Assembly: GCF_051020765.1 (NCBI RefSeq) | Contig: NC_134933.1 | Coordinates: 17,271,461-17,335,460 of the forward strand | Origin: Lasioglossum baleicum | Lineage: Eukaryota > Arthropoda > Insecta > Hymenoptera > Halictidae | Direction of reading: 5' to 3' | Length of the DNA: 64,000 nt | Shown: positions 39,407 to 51,092 of the stretch, one piece after another | How positions within the stretch are numbered: position 1 is the stretch's first letter | Layout: each line of letters opens with the position of its first letter | The notes under the pieces: generated by a model | What the model was told of the DNA's origin: nothing | What the model saw: the letters and a program-made list of their open reading frames with translations, nothing else | Databases searched by the model: none | Translations under genes and position numbers: made by a program

Positions 39407-40401
39407 CAGTAATAACTATACGCGAAACGTTCATTTCTTTTCAAGTGGAATTTCATATACACCTTAAACTGAGACATGTACAAATCTAACTATAGTTCTA
39501 AGCATAGTTCACACTTTCACTTAAAATAAAGAAATCGGATATGTGTCGTGTATTTGTGTTTCTATCAAAAAACAACTTTCTAAAATCTCTTTTGGAAGAC
39601 CCTGTATAATGTACATGTGTAATAGTATAACGCCGTTATCGATTTTTACCAATGTCTTCTCCATTGTAACCGAAGAACGGTGAACAACTCCATTCGACGA
39701 TAAATTCGTCGTCGCTTTCCGGTCGCTTCGGTTCGCCGCGTTTATAGGACTGTGAAATTTTTATAACGATGCGGAACAACTTGATGCCCGATTGAAAACG
39801 GACTTGGCACGACACGGGAACACCGTGGAAATAAATTGCGCGCGGCTTGTGTGCCCGAGGATTGCGCGTGAGTACGGTCCATTTCAATTGGAGCTCGTAC
39901 CCGTGCCCATGCCCGTACCTTTTAAGTTTTGATGAATAGAAGCAACGAACAGGGACACGTGCAGCCCCGTTGCGACGCGCGTGCATCACGATCGATCTTT
40001 CGCGGATTTTCTCGTCCGACTCGACGAATGACTCGACGAAAAGCACACCCTTCCCATTTACATTCGTCCTAATCTGATAGGCATCGTTCCTCCAGATGTT
40101 TAGAAGAGTTGTTTGTATTGAGATGCGTGGCTCAGATATATAATCTAGTCAATTTGACACCCTCATCGAGGGCCTAATAGCTGCTTTCAACCGGGGACAG
40201 ACCTCTGGGACCAGTTATCCGCAGCTTTCTTGGGTCTGGAACGGGACTGGAACTGAACGGCCTGTCTCACCCTTGTAGATTGTACGCCTATACGTAGGTA
40301 TTCTAGATCCTTATAGTTCGAGAATTTGTTCTTAAACCCAGCAACATTTACAGCTGCGTTCCGCTCGATCTCGCCGTTAAAAAAACACGCGTGAGACGTG
40401 T
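39407..40401. other. Region downstream of the SLC5 gene
   Basis: About 1 kb that should hold the SLC5 3' UTR. The minus-strand open frame at 39636-40046 (136 codons) has no recognisable motif and I do not call it a gene. Confidence 0.4.
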
Positions 40402-43400
40402 TCACGCGTTCAGCTTCTCCATCTTCTCTTTCTCCGGATTCGTTATCAGCGTGGTTTGCATCGGGTGCAGTGGTACTTCAACGTACTTTTTCGGCGGCAG
40501 AAATCTGGAAGAATTAAAGGCCTATTTCATCTTTTTGTAACTCTCATCGAGAGATATTAATGGTTGGTTTAAAAACGGCTAAAAAATGCCGACGCGATGA
40601 CACATTCACCTTTGAACGATCGGAGGGAAATGATTTCTGTCGACCTCCTTCAAGTCGGAAGCGCCGCAGATGAAGCTGACCAAAGTGCCGACGACCATCA
40701 CTATCAAGAAACCGATTAGCGTGTAGTACATGAACGATATCGTGAACAGAACGAAAGGTTGATCTTCCGGATTTGGAATTGGCGAAGCGTGAAGAGTATA
40801 GTTGCTGGTCTGATTGAACGAGTCGCCTAAACACTGGTCGGTCGACGTCGGAAGCGGCGTGTAGTACAGTCGTTTGTTGGCCACGTTCACCTGAGCCCCG
40901 AGGATGATAAAAACCATGAACAGCATGGAAAGTAATCCACCGACTATCGCGCCCTTCGATGTCGCCCACGGAACCATCATTCCCAGAGTGAAGATGCCCA
41001 GCATCGCACCGGCCGTGATACCGTGCAGAGTCAAGGAGACTTGAAAAATGTCCCCTAGACGGTCCACGACGAACACGAACGCCACGCAAACCAATCCTAC
41101 GACCACCACGGTGCACTGAAAATGATCGCAACATTACGATTACGATCCCATTGTTGCTAAACGAGCGGCACGTCATCCTCGTAAAGCGATAAATGCTAAA
41201 CTTCTACTTAAAGGTGGGAATTTTTGTTTAGCTGACGAGGAACGTTCCGGGCGTCAGACAGACGAAAATAAAATTCGAGACCTTGTACAAAAATAACGAA
41301 GTTTATCAGTTGAGGAGATGTCAGATGTTCTGAAAATACCTAAAACAAACTTAAAGGTATGTTTGCAAAATCAACATATGCAACCGCTCGGAAAACGACA
41401 CCAACTTATGGGATGACCTAATATACATTTAGAGGTATTCTTCGTCCACGAGAATCCCTACTTTGCGTTACCAGGATTCACAATAGCCCAAGACGTCTGA
41501 CAAAGAACACAAATGAATGTAATAAATCCATCGAGTGTAACTAAAATAAAGCGACCCCGCTATCCCTGCACAACCTATTGGGTTTTTTTTATTACACAAT
41601 CCAATACAATATAATCCTGTAGTCTAGCGTTACCACATTCTCGTGCACGAAGAATAACAGCTGTTAATTTAATTTGTGAAATTGAGTAATTTTACGACGA
41701 ATTTTACTACTATGGATAAAAACAGACTCAGGCACCGCTCTCAGAGTTTTAAACACTGCAAGTATGGTCACTTTCGCCGGAATTCCAAAAGTACCTTCAT
41801 GATGTTTGCCGCTCTGGCCTCTTTATTGTTGCTTTCCGGAAGCCAGGGATCGATGAAATCCTCGTAAATTGTACCAGCCACTGTGTTCAAATTGGCGCTC
41901 ATCGTGGAAAGACCAGCACTGACCAGGCCGGCCAGAAAAAGACCCGGAAGTCCTGGGATACCCGCGGCTACGTCCATCACATAATACGGCAGTAATTGGT
42001 CGCTCCTCGTGATTACCTGAAAACCGATGGAGAACGATAAACCTGTAGATCTAGATCGACCCACCGACAGACCAACGAATCGATCCGCCACGTCCGATTC
42101 GATCCTTTCGATTTTTCTGTGGACTTCCACGAAAGAAAAAGAAAAACGTACGCGACTGCTTATAGGGTCGCACTTGTGGTACCTGGCGTACATGATCAGG
42201 CCCGTGAACACCGAAACCCACTTTATCGCCGTCATGCATATCGCTAAAAATCCGACTGCCCTGCGGAAACAAAGAAGCACGCGATTCGTTATCGTTGTTA
42301 ATACCCTGCGGATTTTTATGCAAAATAAAAATTCGGTGTATTAGTTTCAGCTGAACACTAACCGTGCCGGGTGCAAAATGTATCGAATATACAGTGAGTG
42401 CAAAAAAGTATTCATACGCCTTTTGAAATAGAATAACTCTTTTATAATTGTGCCAAACGACCTGATTTTTTATAATCAATTAGTAGCATTGGTTTACGAA
42501 ATGATATGCAAAAAAGATCTTCCAAAAATTACAATTTACAAGGTTGCATGCAAAAATAAAAAAGGCATTTCTTAAAACATTTTTATTTGGGCCCTTAATG
42601 AAAATTTAAAATATATGTTTTGTAATTGAATATAAAAAGTCAGGTTGTTTGGTACAGTTATAAAAAAGTTATTCTATTTTAAAGGGCGTTCGAATACTTT
42701 TTACACTGTATATTGTTTTATAAAAATTACAAGCCTGAATATGTTAGGTTGGGGAAAAAGAAATCCATCATTTCTCCGCTTGAGATAACGTAAAAATAAT
42801 GGATTTCTTTTTCCCAATCTAATGTTTAGATTTTTCACAATTTTTATAATAATACGTGCTCGGGTAAAGAAATTTATTGAATAATTTCTAATGGAAGCAT
42901 CTTTATAATTTCAATAATCGCGGTACGGTTAGTGTTAATGAGATAATTAAAAAAAAAAAGAAATGTTGAGTTGGCTCGGGTGTCTTGCATTCAATGCAAA
43001 CATTTTTTATTTTGCATGAAGATCGGCAGTCCAGTTAGGTTTGTGGACCATGCGGTCGAATAAACATGCGATTCCACTCACTTGTGAACCTCCCTAATGT
43101 TTGGCACCGCCAAGAATCGTTGCATGGACACTTGACTGATACCGAGTCCCGCTAGCCAAGTCATCGTCATGCCTACCGACATACCCCACAACGAGTTTCT
43201 GGTAAACAGGCTTGGATTCATGCTATAAAAATGCCGGACCATTCTTTAGCTTTATCCGATTAAACGAGCGTACCGTGATCGTTTCGCGGTTGCATCTTTA
43301 TCGGGAATGTTGGACAGGTAAATACACGTTGCTTACTTCCAAAAAACGATCCTGTGCCCCTCCTCCGCCACTCTCCATGTTTCTGCCACACCTCCGATGG

Positions 43401-45703
43401 ATATGATCCCTAAAATTAGCACGGCGAAAAGACTTCCTAGGGTTACGGTCATTTGGATGGTGTCCGCCCACACAACAGCTTTCAAACCGCCCTGCAAAAG
43501 TTCAAGCGGAAGGGCTGTGTACAAAGTGTAAACAAATATTTGGTCTTGGCTGAATGATGAAGATCTGTAAAAAAGTAGCCGCAAAATTGTCCTTGACCTG
43601 GAACTTTAAGTTCACATTCTTTTATTGCATTCTATTCTACGCATCATGCGGATAAAAAGTGCCAAAAGAACCATCGGCCAAAACTTTTCATAAAAAATAA
43701 TAGCAAAATCTCGTTATTGGTACTGCTTATTTTCGTAAAAATTGTTTACATTTCTAATAAAACAAGTAGTTATTGTTCTTGTTCAGATGCTGTTTATCAG
43801 AAGTCTAACATAATCAATCATAATGAATATTACCTTCCAAGTCTTGAAAGATGTTCATCTTTTATTTCTTCTTCTGCTCTACGCCAAAGAACATTTTGTC
43901 TAATATTTCTTAATAGTCGAACTTGAATGCCAGCTTTGACCCTTGATTCCTTTGACACTTTTTATCCCCATGACGCGTAGAATACAATTCAATAAAAAAA
44001 TATTTGGCCTTGAAATTCAAAGTTAAGCACAATTTTGCGTCGACTTTTTTCGCAGATCTTCATCGATCCGAAGATGTAGAATACGCCTATGGCAGTCAAG
44101 ACGCACACGGCTGGGATATTCCTTGTAAATACAAGGACTGAAAGTCTCGTTAATTAATTTTCACGCGAATCATTCGCGGCAGCGATGCAATTTTGACGAC
44201 GGCTTTTCACATAAATTAGAACTGCTCTGTCATGGCGACTGAATAGTGTAACATGCTACTCGGTTCCACGCGAGTTGACACTGCAAACAGAGTAATCCTT
44301 CGACAAAGACTGATACGAAAATCAGATAAAGGCCCCCGTAATTCTGTTTTAAATCACCGCTAATTACGCGGTTCATTCATAGATGTTTTATAGTCTTCGG
44401 AGCTTCCGCGAGCGGTTCCTTGAATTTCTCGATGACGGCTGTCCTTGAGGTATGTTATTCGAGTTCGTGTTCGAGCCAGTCAAACAACGAAAGCTCCCGC
44501 GTTCTTGATTTCCGAGTTTACTAGACATGTACTCACGATCGTCGTGTAAAAGATGCACACGATGCAGATGACCGGCGTGACGAGGTGCAGATTGATCGCT
44601 GTCGCTTGGGAGAACGCCAAGGCTGGCACGTAAATGATCAAAGGGACGTAGATGACCAACGAGAGGGTGTAAAGGAACGAGGCGAACGTGCGAACCGGCC
44701 TGGCGAATCTCATTTCCAAATATTCGAACGTGCTGGTCAACTGCAGTTGGTAGAACACCGGCATGTAGATAAGGGAGATGAGGCTGCACGATATCACCGA
44801 CGTGAAAACGCACGCAGCGTATTGCGTGCCATATTGATAGACTTCGACGGGTATGGCCAGCAAAGAAACCGCTGATATGTGACTGAAACCAATTATCCGG
44901 ACATTATTAATCGACCCGCCAGCGTAGATTCAATCGTTTCGATCGATATCCCGGTTAACCCTTTGCGCTACTATTTCCTTTTCATCGGCCCCTTTTGAAA
45001 ATTGTAAATGTTACCAGTATTTCTGAGAGTTAACACGTTCACTGCCGAGCAAACTTTGCGTGTTTTATACAAGTCCGCACCACCGCCACGCATGTGCATT
45101 AGGGTGGACTTTATTTTGCGCGACACCCCCAAATACTGTTCCATTTCATGAAAAAATGATTATCCAAAGTTTTAGATCAATCGGACGTCGGGAAAACGTG
45201 CCACATTAGGGTAGACCTCAGGTATACCCGGTGAAATGTTTTTACGAGCAGTTTTTACTTTTATTTAGCATAAAGATCCACAGACGATTTATATAATCGT
45301 TTCTAAGTAAATCAATAGCGCCGGCCAGTCAACGCGGCAATCAACGTGTTAAATAATGTGTACAAAAGATAATAAACGAGTTCGACTCTCGATATTATAG
45401 GGCAAGGGGTTAACGAACGTAAACGCGCGCGGGCGTCCTCCTTATCGAGAGGATCACTCCGCACTCCCAAAGAGTATTCTACCTTGCTATTAGACTCATG
45501 CTAACCGGGAACCATGTCATCGTCTTCCCTCCGAGCAAGTATTCGGTGGTGTTGTTCTGTTTCTTACCGAAACAACCGAAATAAATGCCTATCAGAACGC
45601 TGATACCCAACAGACCGGTGAAAAGCGTGTAATCGGTCCATCCGAACGTGAGTTGCTTCAGTTGGTGGCCGATCATCTGCGAACTCGTCTCATTCTCCGT
45701 CAT
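40402..45703 (-). CDS. SLC5-family sodium:solute symporter (SMVT/SMCT-like), 8 exons, 600 aa
   Basis: A plasma-membrane Na+-coupled solute carrier of the SSS/SLC5 family, in the branch with multivitamin and monocarboxylate transporters. The substrate cannot be read from sequence. Exons: 45703-45483, 44882-44537, 43491-43337, 43222-43082, 42260-42152, 42016-41795, 41115-40610, 40504-40402. All phases fit. The start context is MTENETSSQMIGHQLKQLTF before the first membrane helix (DYTLFTGLLGISVLIGIYFG). Family signatures: the sodium-binding-region motif GGKTMTWFPVSMSLIASHIS, SLLAIPVEVYQYGTQYA, TIGGLKAVVWADTIQ, WLAGLGISQVSMQRFLAV, SDQLLPYYVMDVAAG and the SGLSTMSANLNTVAGT-type helix 8 region (seen as VSAGLSTMSANLNTVA) with the conserved Ser-Thr of the Na2 site. 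About 13 helices are expected for the family. A late extracellular loop has two N-glycosylation sequons (NQTSNYT). The cytosolic tail ends EKEKMEKLNA. Introns hold several miniature transposons. Confidence 0.9.
42392..42708. mobile_element. Tc1/mariner-type miniature element (317 bp) in SLC5 intron 4
   Basis: Inverted repeats of about 90 bases: CAGTGAGTGCAAAAAAGTAT on the left and its near complement ending ATACTTTTTACACTG on the right. TA is duplicated at 42390-42391 and 42709-42710. There is no transposase frame. Confidence 0.85.
42744..42822. mobile_element. Short mariner-derived hairpin
   Basis: A 79-base remnant whose ends TTAGGTTGGGGAAAAAG and CTTTTTCCCAATCTAA are complementary and resemble mariner termini (TTAGGTTG). 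It lies in SLC5 intron 4 next to the 317-bp element. Confidence 0.7.
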
Positions 45704-47763
45704 TCTAGAATCGATCGAATGTTACTTAATTATATGGCTCGCACCGTACACACCGAATATGAGGAACACGCTTCTCCTCGAACGTTTGCGACTCGATTGA
45801 GCTCGGTTGAACGGCCGCACTTTAAAACCGGTGTTTCTCGAGTGTGTTCTCGTTAGTTTCTTTCTCGTTACGTCTAATTTGTCTCGAAAGATAAAGGCGC
45901 GTAAGCTCGTGGAGTAAGGGAAAACGACTTTGGACCGTCTCTTCCGGTTCTCTCCAATCGATCAAACGGAAGTTCTGCTCGATCGTGAAAGCGCATACCG
46001 ATTTAATTGGACGTCCACTCGCGCACTGGACGTTCAACTATCCGCATTACGCAGGATATAAAAGTCGCTTCCGGCCGTCCGAAGCACAGGATTAAAAACG
46101 GTACGATAGTTACGACACTCACGTTCTAATTTCCTGTTTCTAGCTGATTATGGCCTCATCAATGTTTTCCGACCGGTCGCTCGAAACTTAACTGGCTCTG
46201 TATATCGGCTCGAGGGATTTCTTAAGTCGGTAGCTTAAACCGTGCGAATCGGTATTGCAACGTATCGAGAGCCTTTGGAAAAGTACCCGACGAGATCTAC
46301 ATTCCCACTGACAACGATGACGTTCAGACCGATGCTCTATATGTTCAACGGACGTTCAATGTATACATCAGTTTAATTTACGATAGACTGATAAACTTCT
46401 GTTTATCACGATCGCGGTGTTCCGCAAATAGGTAATCATTCTTTAAATCAGCGCCTTCGAGCCGTGCCATGGATTACTTTGTACCCAAGATTGTCTCGAC
46501 CTTCCTTGCCAAAAATTTACAAGATTTTTCGTCAGTCATATATCCATCGCGATAACGAAGGGAACGAGCGACGGGAGTTCTGAATCGAAGAGATGCATTA
46601 ATACGAGCAATAAATTTCCGGTTGGACGTTGAACAAACGTAATCCGAGGCTCGAACGATTCTACGATTTAGGGCGCGGTTATATTGGATACGATTTTTGA
46701 TCGTACGAGGCACATGCCGATCGTCTCACTTGTTTCAATGCGTCTCGAACGCGTTTGAATCATTTTTGCGATCAGATAGCATTCAAATGAAGTGGTCGAG
46801 CCGCCGCACGACGATACCAAAATGACCGAACACGGTCAATCCCTCGTTTGGGAAGGTGATTAAACGCTTTGCAAACTCGGTGAAATAAATGAGACGTTAT
46901 ACAGTAGACGCCCTGTTGTTATCCGGTCAACGCAATCGTCGATCGACACTTTTTGTACAGCAATATTCATATATTATTATGTGATTTCATGTATACATAT
47001 ACAAGTAAATAATAAATATTTTATGTATTACTTATTTTAATACTTACGAGCATTTGTGAACACTAAATATCCGATTCTCGAACAACTGCCTACATTTAAA
47101 CTGTGATAATTTGGTAAAAAATTATCGTAAGACAATAAATTTGGACTCGTTTTAAAGTTAGAAGCCACGAATTTCATAATCCATCGTTAATATTATTCTA
47201 TGATTTGTTGCACGAGTTTGTAGCGCGCGAGGGACTGAAGGACGTGTTCTTTTTTGAAAATGCTACACATTCAAACGTCTGTGGAAACTTTGAAAATTTT
47301 TATACGTGACTGAAACCACCATAGATTTAAAGACTGAAGCTACCGTTTTACAACGACGCCTTAGAAATTGATGTACGATTCCTTTTAGTGGTTTTATCGA
47401 CCGAACTTGTTCCTCATTTTTGGTCTATAAACCGTTTGAATTTTCTGCATTTTCGGGAAAAATGGATCTTTAATTTCCCATCCGTTACATCGTGTAAATA
47501 TATCTTGGAGGAAAATGAAGACTGCTTTGCGAAGATAAAGGCTTCAAAGCTTCTACTCTCCGTATTCTACGCCAGAGTCATTCATGATAAGCTCGAGCGA
47601 CCGTCAATATGTATCAGTGAAATATCGGTGCGGGTCATAAATTACTCCGGCATGGGCCTTGAACTCGCAGGAGTGCGAGGGTTAAAATGAGTCGAGGCTT
47701 ATGGATGTACTATTTGTTTCTACGAAATTATCACAATTTTTCGAGAATCTGCAATGTGGTGTT
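45704..47763. other. Region upstream of the SLC5 gene
   Basis: About 2 kb with no supported gene. It should include the SLC5 gene's promoter and 5' UTR near 45704-46100. The open frame at 46474-46713 (minus) and the one at 47388-47690 (plus) show no family features. The rest is AT-rich with no recognised repeat. Confidence 0.4.
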
Positions 47764-48013
47764 TTAACCCTCGGACAACGGACGATTCTTATACTATACA
47801 TATAATTGGCAATGCTTAGGACCGTTCACAGCTCTAATTAATACTTTTTAATACTTTTAAATATTTAATTTTGATGATATCTCGTGTAGACACATCCGAT
47901 ATCCTCGATGAAACCGCTATTCAGTTAGTTTAATTACTACAAATTGAGTACTTAAATGACAATTTGGAGGCTCCCGGTCAAAATAGACCCAGGCACAGCC
48001 GTCGGAGGGTCAA
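47764..48013. repeat. Dispersed repeat, second copy of the family at 20879-21060
   Basis: Begins TTAACCCTCGGACAACGGAC and ends GCCGTCGGAGGGTCAAATG. It shares TTGGCAATGCTTAGGACCGT and CACAGCTCTAATTAAT with the copy at 20879. The ends are inverted (CCCTCGG / CGGAGGG) next to TTAA, which suggests a piggyBac-type miniature element. Confidence 0.7.
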
Positions 48014-48164
48014 ATGCTTTTTGGATCAACTCTGTATATGTATATGATTTGGATTAACCGGCCCAAGGTCCAATCCCACATGGGCCGGTTAAGAAGGAGT
48101 ATACTGTACATTGATAATAATGAAACACTGCACTGCTTTTCTTCTTATTTCTTATTATGTATTC

Positions 48165-48170
48165 TTTATT
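48165..48170 (-). other. Poly(A) signal of ITFG2
   Basis: AATAAA on the minus strand, 24 bases after the ITFG2 stop codon at 48194-48196. This gives a very short 3' UTR. Confidence 0.65.
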
Positions 48171-48193
48171 ACAATCCTGTACAGATACACGGA

Positions 48194-51082
48194 TCAAGAT
48201 ATCCCATATAACAACCACTCGGTCATCTGCTGCATCTTTTGGGATCTTTCCGTGCCATTGCAACGTCCTAAGAGATCCTCGAAAGTCTTCCTCTCTTCGG
48301 GATCGAGTTCCTCCAGTGGGTCCAAAGGCTTGATCGCCATGCTCGGAAGCGTAACATCGTAGTAGAGGAAGATCTGTAAGTAAATTACCAAAATTCTTCG
48401 AAATTCATTGAATATTCCTGCCACGAGGAATTACCTTATTGTTAAAAGTATTGTACACGAGACAGGGTGTTGAAACACCGGGCGAAACGTTGTAATTGCC
48501 GGTACAGAACGCTCTGACCGGCTCTTCGAATTGGAAACGCACGCTGTTTCGTTGCTGATCTAAAATATAAGTCTGACCATCCCAAGCACAAGCCACGATC
48601 TCGTCCAAGCCGTCCCCGGTCACATCTAATCGACACAGGGCGAATATTAAATGATCCACTTGCATAGACCTGAAAGCAAATTATATTTTTATTACGATGT
48701 AACGCATCGTACAACGCCAGTATCTGCGTGAAAATCATCTCCGAAGACCTCGATCTTACCACAAAATAACTTCGTCCTTGACCAACATTATTGTCCCGTC
48801 CAAAGTAGCGAGAGCATATGGTTTTCCTTGCGGTGGACCTTGTTCGACGTTGCTTTTAGCTCTGATATCGTCCTTCCCTTTTGAACTCTCAACGATGCTG
48901 CTGCTGCTACTGCTACTATTGCCGTTGTGACTATTATTGTTATTGTTTTCAGGAGAGAAGTCTTTATACGTTGGCAGCAATGAATCTTTCTCTGGTTGCT
49001 CGTCGTAGTCGCCAAGAATCACGTTTCCTCCCATAATATTGCCATCGACTTCATCCACATTCGTCAAATCAGTTTTCTCGGTGACTTTGTCCGTTTCCTC
49101 ACTGTCCGCTGTCGACTGAACGGTCGAACTCTCGCCGTGACGGATTTCACTGGCTACATTTTCTTTGAACGAAGATTCGTCGGGTGCCGTTTTATTCTCT
49201 ACCGACGTGTACTCCAAATCCCCTATAATCTCAGTCGAAATATTTTGATTGCGCATTCGCGATATGCCCAACGTTTGGTAATCTACGCAACTCGCCGCCG
49301 TCTCGTCGTCAGTTTGATGAATTTCGTCTTCTAAGTAACACTCCTTGGGATTACACTTGATTCGCATAAAAGTACCACCAGGCTGGGCCACTAACAAGGT
49401 CGGTGTTCCATCCGCAGTATGCTGAACAAAAACCAAACTTACGTATATAAGCTTTCTGTAAAAAGATACATCTTTTTCTTATTTAAGGAAGTAGACTCTC
49501 GTTTCCAGAATTGTAAGGGGGGTGTGGGATGCGCCTTCTCATTTCTCGATAACGCGAAGATGCGGTTTTTCAGTAGTCAAAAGCGCTAGATAAAAGATCA
49601 ATCTAGGCCGCAGTCGCCCTGAAAAGTCGTATTTTTACGTTCACCAGGCGTAATTTACATTATTCGGCAGTGTAATTTGCGATATTCGGAAGCATAAAGA
49701 TGCGCATGTAGCTATTTGCATAAAGCTGCGACAATTACATGCTGCCGGAAAAGTAAGTGTCTTATTGATCTTTTACTTAGCGCTTTTGACTACTGAAAAA
49801 CGCCATTTTAGCATTATCGAGAAATCAGAATCCTGGAAACGAGACTACCCCCTTAAAGCCATAAATTGTACTGACAACCTTTTCGTTTGGCCGTTAAAAC
49901 TTGGGGCATCCTGATCGTACCTGTAACGTGACTGTCCCTATTTGACTGGCGCACTCCCATTTATTCAACCCAACTAATTTTCCTCTGCCTAGTTCTAAAT
50001 TGCTCGACCACCTATAGGACCGAACCACACGGTCGGTCAAACCCAATATCATTTCATTGGCTCCGTCTCTGTCGACATCTTCTATCAATACCACCTTCGT
50101 GTTTGTTGGAATTCTTTGTACGTGCACGCATTCCATTTTCCCGGTTAACTCGTTTGTTTCACTGACTCCATCCGTTTGATCTGAAAACAAACGATTTATA
50201 AACGATCTGTTACATCTTTTTTGAGGTCATTCCACGCGAAAAGGGACACCTTTTGGAGAAAAATTTCGGATTTTGTTCAAATTTAAATATGTTGTAGTCT
50301 TTAGTGACTTATTTTAAATAGGGACAGTGTCTGTCCCTCTTCTACCCTGTAAGGGCGTCGAATTACATGGCTGCATGCTTCCGACGCCGGTGTAGGAAGG
50401 GATGTCAGTCATTAGGGGCCGGGCCATGCTACCTGAGTTTTAGCTTGTGGGGTATGGATATATATATGATGGGGTTTGATAGTTCTAGACTTAACAATTT
50501 TTAAGATATCGAAAAATCCTTTGATATTCATTCATAGGTCACTAAAGATTACACAACATATTTAAATTTGAACAAAATCCGAACTTTTACTCCAAAAGGT
50601 GTCCCTTTCCGCATGGAATAACCCTTTTTCGAGGTTCCAATGGAAAGTTATAGTCACCTTTGTTATTGTCTTGGTCCGATAACTCTTTGGTTGGTTGTTG
50701 AGAAGATGCTGCATTGGTCGTACTAAGATTTACAGGCCTTGGACTATAAAAAATATGCACCCAGCCGTCTCCGCATATCACGACCAGCGCGTTTCGACCA
50801 TAATTAAAAATATCTCCTACCGCAACGCAAGTAATTAGGCCTAACCCTGGTATTTTCTGCCAAAGCTCCGATCCCTGTTGGACATTGATTTAAGAACAAA
50901 CATGCAATACCTCCCGATGTAATAGTACGACTCACTTTGAAAATGTACAGTTCCCCTTCGGTGGTGCCAACAACTAATTCGTTGTCGCCATCATTGTCGA
51001 TATCTCCTATTGTTAATCCATGTCTGCACACTGTTCCAGGCAAATCCCATTGCAGCCGCTTCACAAAACTGACAGCTCTCAT
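48194..51082 (-). CDS. ITFG2: ITFG2, KICSTOR complex subunit, 6 exons, 576 aa
   Basis: ITFG2 is a beta-propeller (FG-GAP repeat) protein of the KICSTOR complex, which holds GATOR1 at the lysosome for amino-acid control of mTORC1. Exons: 51082-50936, 50874-50658, 50180-49921, 49451-48760, 48669-48435, 48373-48194. All phases fit. Conserved blocks: MRAVSFVKRLQWDLPGTVC, then the FG-GAP-like DIDNDGDNELVVGTTEGELY (27-46), ALVVICGDGWVHIFY, IPTNTKVVLIEDVDRDGANE, LTDRVVRSYRW, LVAQPGG, ALATLDGTIMLV and LDVTGDGLDEIVACAWDGQT, then the propeller end and a helical tail. The protein is longer than the human one (about 447 aa) because exon 4 carries a disordered acidic Ser/Asn-rich insert (about residues 232-420, with runs of N and S). 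The exon 4 acceptor ACAGAAAG|CTT was chosen because only it keeps phase. A poly(A) signal lies 24 bases past the stop. Confidence 0.92.
49485..49856. mobile_element. Fold-back element in ITFG2 intron 3
   Basis: A 372-base palindromic element. Arms at about 49485-49601 and 49763-49856 share TTTTTCAGTAGTCAAAAGCG and ATTTCTCGATAA. A single-arm copy of the same family is at 10386-10486. Its left end lies about 34 bases upstream of the exon 4 acceptor. Confidence 0.85.
50224..50623. mobile_element. Fold-back element in ITFG2 intron 2
   Basis: A 400-base palindromic element. Arms of about 87 bases (50224-50310 and 50536-50623) are around 90% complementary, sharing AAGGGACACCTTTTGGAG and TTGTTCAAATTTAAATATGT. 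The loop of about 225 bases has no coding capacity. It fills most of the intron. Confidence 0.85.
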
Positions 51083-51092
51083 TGTTTGAAAA

